Below are positions 6,954-9,478 of a DNA stretch of 9,478 bases, piece after piece. The DNA is taken from the NCBI GenBank assembly GCA_031409855.1, contig JANNYA010000234.1, positions 1 to 9,478 of the forward strand. The letters run 5' to 3'. A program made the translations under genes and the position numbers. The notes below the pieces were generated by a model. It saw nothing but the letters and a program-made list of their open reading frames with translations, was not told the origin of the DNA and did no database searches. Numbering within the stretch: position 1 is the first letter of the stretch; every line of letters starts with the position of its first letter. The stretch is from JANNYA01 sp031409855 (GTDB lineage: Bacteria > Pseudomonadota > Gammaproteobacteria > Xanthomonadales > SZUA-5).

Positions 6954-7790
6954 TCAGCCCCAATAACCACGGTCGATTAGCGCATCTGGCAGCCAGCCCC
7001 GCTTGAAGGCGATGGTGTTTTCGCCAAAAAGATAGTCACCGTCGTAGCCATCTATGGCCTGATAAAAGCGCCGCGAGCAACCGGCGACAAATCGGTCGTG
7101 TAGTTCCACCACCAAAACCTGAGTTTGCTTTAACCAGGCGCCGGTAAGCACCTGCTTTTCTGCACCTTCAATATCTAGTTTGACCAGATCAAAACCTTGA
7201 AGACCATACTTGTCCTGCAAAGTTTCGATCGACACCGCACGCACTGTACGTAATTTTTTCGTCGCTACATTGGTAAGGCCAGCGATACGAAAAGCGTGTG
7301 CTTCCATTCCTGGATCTTCGAGTTCAATTTCACCGTCCTCGCACCATAGCGCGGCATCAAGAAACTGAATATTCGGATAAGGCGCAATATTGCGCTTCAA
7401 AAGCTCCAAGTTACCCAAATCAGGTTCAACGGCAATAATTTTAGCGCGCGGGAATTGCGCGGCGAAAAATATCGCTGCATAACCAACATTTGCGCCGCCG
7501 TCTAGAATTGAATTTGGTGTTTTTTGTAGCGACAAAAAATATTCGCGGTCACTGAAAACCTTCACTAAAACTTCAATATCTGAACTGCGCGCTCTGAGCC
7601 ACAAGGGGTGCGCCAAGCCTAGAATCTGCGCGCTGATCAGCTGATTGCGTGGCAAGCGGGCATGTTGGTGCCACACACGCAGTGCTTGAGTCGTCCCCAA
7701 AGCGCGCCTGAGCGCCTCAAATTTGGTCCAAAATGCCAAGGCATGACTGACCAGTCGTCGCAACAGCGGGCGTGAATTTTTTTGGCTCAT
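6954..7790 (-). CDS. FkbM-family SAM-dependent methyltransferase
   Basis: This 278-residue protein is a likely O-methyltransferase acting on a sugar of a surface glycan, as many cluster-encoded FkbM proteins are thought to be. The entry sequence PLWLRARSSDIEVLVKVFSDREY (about 62-84) is typical of the family. SAM motif I is LDGGANVG (97-104 region), the acidic ribose-binding residues are in VEPD (121-124), and DLVKLDIEGAE (201-211) is the FkbM signature, followed by VVELHD (227-232). The first 60 residues are basic and variable. The ATG at 7788-7790 overlaps the TGA of the upstream acyltransferase remnant as ATGA, which fixes the start and implies translational coupling. There is no strong Shine-Dalgarno of its own. 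With that upstream gene broken, how fkbM is now transcribed is unclear. Confidence 0.92.
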   Translation of the reverse strand: MSQKNSRPLLRRLVSHALAFWTKFEALRRALGTTQALRVWHQHARLPRNQLISAQILGLAHPLWLRARSSDIEVLVKVFSDREYFLSLQKTPNSILDGGANVGYAAIFFAAQFPRAKIIAVEPDLGNLELLKRNIAPYPNIQFLDAALWCEDGEIELEDPGMEAHAFRIAGLTNVATKKLRTVRAVSIETLQDKYGLQGFDLVKLDIEGAEKQVLTGAWLKQTQVLVVELHDRFVAGCSRRFYQAIDGYDGDYLFGENTIAFKRGWLPDALIDRGYWG

Positions 7791-8056
7791 TTGCTAAGGA
7801 TACTCGGCTGTGAATGGGGCGCTAGGTTGGGCACTGATAACGAAGGGAAGATACGGTCCCTGAAGCTTAATGCCGGGATTTCGATTAGTGTTGCCAGAAT
7901 TATTCCCCCTACGAACATCCAGGCCAAGCACAAAAGAGTATTTAGTTCTTGCCACAGATGCGGCCACATGCGCTTTGCAACACTGTTTAAAACGAACATC
8001 AATAGCATATGCCAGAGATAGGTTACAAATGTTTTATGATGTCGATCCCGAAAGAT
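7787..8056 (-). pseudogene. C-terminal remnant of an acyltransferase-3-type membrane protein
   Basis: About 89 codons remain of what looks like the end of an acyltransferase family 3 (OafA-like) O-acyltransferase, a polytopic inner-membrane enzyme that acetylates surface sugars. The visible parts are TYLWHMLLMF (8023-7994), like the late 'SYxxYLWHxxxL' helix, then a second hydrophobic helix CLAWMFVGGIILATLIEIPAL. Its IEIP matches the family's terminal IErP, and a basic FRDR tail follows. Such proteins are usually 330-400 residues with about ten helices; the rest is missing. Upstream of about 8056 the frame stays open into galE antisense, but there the translation loses hydrophobic family character. 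The TGA at 7789-7787 overlaps the fkbM ATG, showing it was a real gene of that operon. Family identification rests on motif pattern only; a related fucose-acetylase type is possible. Confidence 0.65.
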
Positions 8057-8072
8057 GAAATACAGAGCAGCG

Positions 8073-9056
8073 ATGGGAAACATTTTAGTGACTGGCGGTG
8101 CTGGATATATCGGAAGCCATGCTTGTAAAGCGCTATCCGAAGCTGGATTCACGCCTGTTACATTTGACAATCTTTCTCACGGCCACCGCGCTTGCGTGCG
8201 CTGGGGGCCGCTAGTGCTGGGTGATTTACTCGACCAGGCCGCCATCGCCCAGGCGATGCTGGCGTTTCAACCTGAAGCGGTACTGCATTTCGCAGCCTAT
8301 GCCTATGTCGGTGAATCCGTAGTTGATCCAGAGAAGTATTACCGAAATAATGTAGTTGGATCGCTAAATTTATTGTCGGCAATGCGTAAAGCTGGAGTTG
8401 ATAAACTTATTTTTTCAAGCACCTGTGCAACTTATGGAATACCGGAGCAAATGTTGATTTCCGAGTCACATATGCAAAAGCCCATCAATCCATACGGCAG
8501 CTCAAAGTTGATGATCGAACGAATCTTGCAAGATTTTGATCGCGCGTATCAATTGCGCTCCGCCTGCTTGCGTTACTTTAATGCAGCGGGAGCTGATCTT
8601 TCCGCTGTAATCGGTGAAAGCCACAGTCCAGAAACACATTTGATTCCCCTTATTTTGGACGTTGCGGCAGGTACTAAAAGTAGCATTACGGTATATGGCG
8701 ACGACTATGAGACGCCAGACGGCAGTTGTATTCGAGACTATATTCATGTTTCAGATTTGGCTGATGCCCATGTGCTAGCACTTCAGGCTTTGCTTAATGG
8801 CGCTAAATCTAGCGTTTACAATCTTGGCAATGGCCGGGGCTATTCGGTAAACGAGGTAATTGCAGCAGCAAAATTAGTTACTGGCAAAAATATTCCGATT
8901 AATGTTGGCTCACGTCGTGCGGGCGACCCGGCTTGTTTAGTAGGCGACGCGACACTCATAAAAAGCACGCTTGGATGGAATCCGCGTTATCCCAAGTTGG
9001 TTGACATAATCGGCAGCGCTTGGCGCTGGCATCAGAGGCAGGGCGGCATCAAATAA
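8073..9056 (+). CDS. galE: UDP-glucose 4-epimerase
   Basis: The enzyme interconverts UDP-glucose and UDP-galactose in the cytoplasm, supplying galactose for surface glycans. It is a complete extended SDR of about 327 residues. Counting from the ATG at 8073, the NAD loop is TGGAGYIGSH (7-16), Asp32 in TFDNL binds the adenine ribose, the catalytic region has SSTCATYG (115-122), and Tyr141/Lys145 form the YGSSK motif. NAAGAD, ETHLIPLIL and CIRDYIHVSDLADAH complete the GalE signature. An in-frame ATG at 8055 would add six residues; I prefer 8073 because GalE proteins normally start within a few residues of the ILVTGGAGYIG strand. A TATGAT at 8035-8040 is a possible -10, without a clear -35. Composition is mosaic: 8161-8280 is 75/120 G+C, 8341-8460 only 44/120. 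It is divergent from the broken acyltransferase operon and convergent with the aminopeptidase gene. Confidence 0.95.
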   Translation: MGNILVTGGAGYIGSHACKALSEAGFTPVTFDNLSHGHRACVRWGPLVLGDLLDQAAIAQAMLAFQPEAVLHFAAYAYVGESVVDPEKYYRNNVVGSLNLLSAMRKAGVDKLIFSSTCATYGIPEQMLISESHMQKPINPYGSSKLMIERILQDFDRAYQLRSACLRYFNAAGADLSAVIGESHSPETHLIPLILDVAAGTKSSITVYGDDYETPDGSCIRDYIHVSDLADAHVLALQALLNGAKSSVYNLGNGRGYSVNEVIAAAKLVTGKNIPINVGSRRAGDPACLVGDATLIKSTLGWNPRYPKLVDIIGSAWRWHQRQGGIK

Positions 9057-9186
9057 ATCGGCATGGATGAAAAGCTGCCCAACGATGTGTCCCGCCAAGT
9101 GGGGCCTTTGCTAGCATTGGGGTCGAGAAACAGCCGTGCTGGAAATAGCCGAATTCGCCCGTACCGACACGGCAGCTTGGCAATGC
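9057..9186. other. short convergent intergenic region
   Basis: These 130 bases separate the 3' ends of galE and the aminopeptidase gene. No conserved coding frame and no hairpin with T-run was found. Two perfect inverted pairs are present, AAGCTGCC (9072-9079) with GGCAGCTT (9171-9178) and GCCGTG (9133-9138) with CACGGC (9168-9173). Both are widely spaced and may be chance. This is the right border of the polysaccharide block. Confidence 0.5.
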
Positions 9187-9478
9187 TTAGCCAAACCGTG
9201 CTGAAAGATACGCAAACGCCGCCCGCAAACCTTGGCAGGCACCGCCTTTGGGCCGGCCGGGTTGCTCGCTGTCGTTCCAGCAATAGGTATCGATATGCAC
9301 CCACGGAATCGCTTTGGGTACGAAGCGTTCTAAATAAAGTGCGGCGGTGATCGCACCCGCCATGCGCGAGCTACCGGCGTTATTCATATCCGCAATCGGG
9401 CTGTCGATCATGCGCTGGTAGTCCGGCCAGAGGGGCATGCGCCACAGCGGGTCTTGCACGGTGGTGCCGGCTTGAATC
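9187..9478 (-). CDS. leucyl aminopeptidase family (M17) protein, C-terminal part
   Basis: The frame continues beyond the right window edge; only the last 97 residues are visible. They match the C-terminal end of M17 metallo-aminopeptidases, which remove N-terminal residues from peptides in the cytoplasm. PLWRMPLWPDYQRMIDSPIAD is the segment after the active site, MAGAITAALYLERFVP is the conserved glycine-alanine helix (like GRGAGTITAAxFLxRFV in PepA), and WVHIDTYCWND plus RPGRPKGG form the terminal block. The zinc ligands and the NTDAEGR motif lie outside the window. The RPGRPKGGxxQGLRA ending is typical of the proteobacterial 'leucyl aminopeptidase family' branch rather than PepA itself, so no symbol is given. 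A GTG at 9457-9459 is not the start, because family sequence (AGTTVQDPLW) continues upstream of it. Confidence 0.9.
   Translation of the reverse strand, partial: IQAGTTVQDPLWRMPLWPDYQRMIDSPIADMNNAGSSRMAGAITAALYLERFVPKAIPWVHIDTYCWNDSEQPGRPKGGACQGLRAAFAYLSARFG

Noticed and set aside
7782..8058. Plus-strand frames upstream of galE as small genes
   Set aside because: They are antisense to the acyltransferase remnant, whose hydrophobic motifs and ATGA overlap with fkbM identify the minus strand as the coding one.
8057..8170. Upstream extension of the acyltransferase remnant frame to an ATG at 8170
   Set aside because: This part is antisense to the conserved N-terminus of galE and shows no transmembrane or family character, so the open frame is taken as chance.
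9072..9178. 8-base inverted repeat AAGCTGCC/GGCAGCTT flanking the galE-aminopeptidase gap, as insertion-element ends
   Set aside because: Too short, with no target duplication or transposase; chance is likely.
9063..9350. Plus-strand frame downstream of galE
   Set aside because: Most of it is antisense to the aminopeptidase end; the translation shows no recognisable domain and there is no clear ribosome site.

Overview
The window looks like chromosomal DNA of a Gram-negative proteobacterium, most likely a betaproteobacterium. The evidence is a periplasmic DegQ/DegP-type protease, a DUF1684 protein, DinB, an M17 aminopeptidase of the proteobacterial 'RPGRPKGG' type, and a GalE of the type common in alpha- and betaproteobacteria. 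Genus cannot be read from the sequence. Most genes are GC-rich; the right-hand third is patchier and locally AT-rich.

Left part (1-5774), ordinary maintenance genes. A DUF1684 gene enters from the left edge without its 5' end. It is followed by a complete Do-type serine protease gene (degQ-like, 959-2368) with signal peptide, catalytic triad and two PDZ domains. The 122 bases between them hold a hairpin with a T-run and a weak sigma-E-like promoter match, which overlap each other. On the minus strand, an EcsC-like gene, a short-chain dehydrogenase gene and dinB (DNA polymerase IV) lie close together, reading leftwards as a probable operon. dinB runs tail-to-tail into the protease gene with a 19-base overlap. 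Divergent from this operon is a TrmB-family methyltransferase paralogue (5100-5774) whose usual FPDPW motif reads YPNPS.

Right part (5979-9056), a small surface-polysaccharide block. On the minus strand come the remnant of a membrane acyltransferase, an FkbM-type methyltransferase and a family 2 glycosyltransferase, in transcription order. The remnant's stop codon overlaps the fkbM start as ATGA, so this was once a translationally coupled operon. The acyltransferase has lost everything but its last 85-90 codons. At the break point a divergent, intact galE (UDP-glucose 4-epimerase) begins. galE would supply UDP-galactose, the glycosyltransferase would add a sugar, and FkbM would O-methylate a glycan. 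Composition changes sharply inside galE.

Right edge (9187-9478): the C-terminal 97 residues of a leucyl-aminopeptidase-family protein, reading leftwards and cut by the window end. The polysaccharide block thus sits between housekeeping genes, as expected of a recombining accessory segment. I saw no RNA genes, CRISPR array, transposase or integrase. The most interesting points are the decapitated acyltransferase operon with galE at the break, and the motif-altered TrmB paralogue. I do not see convincing evidence of a wholly new system.
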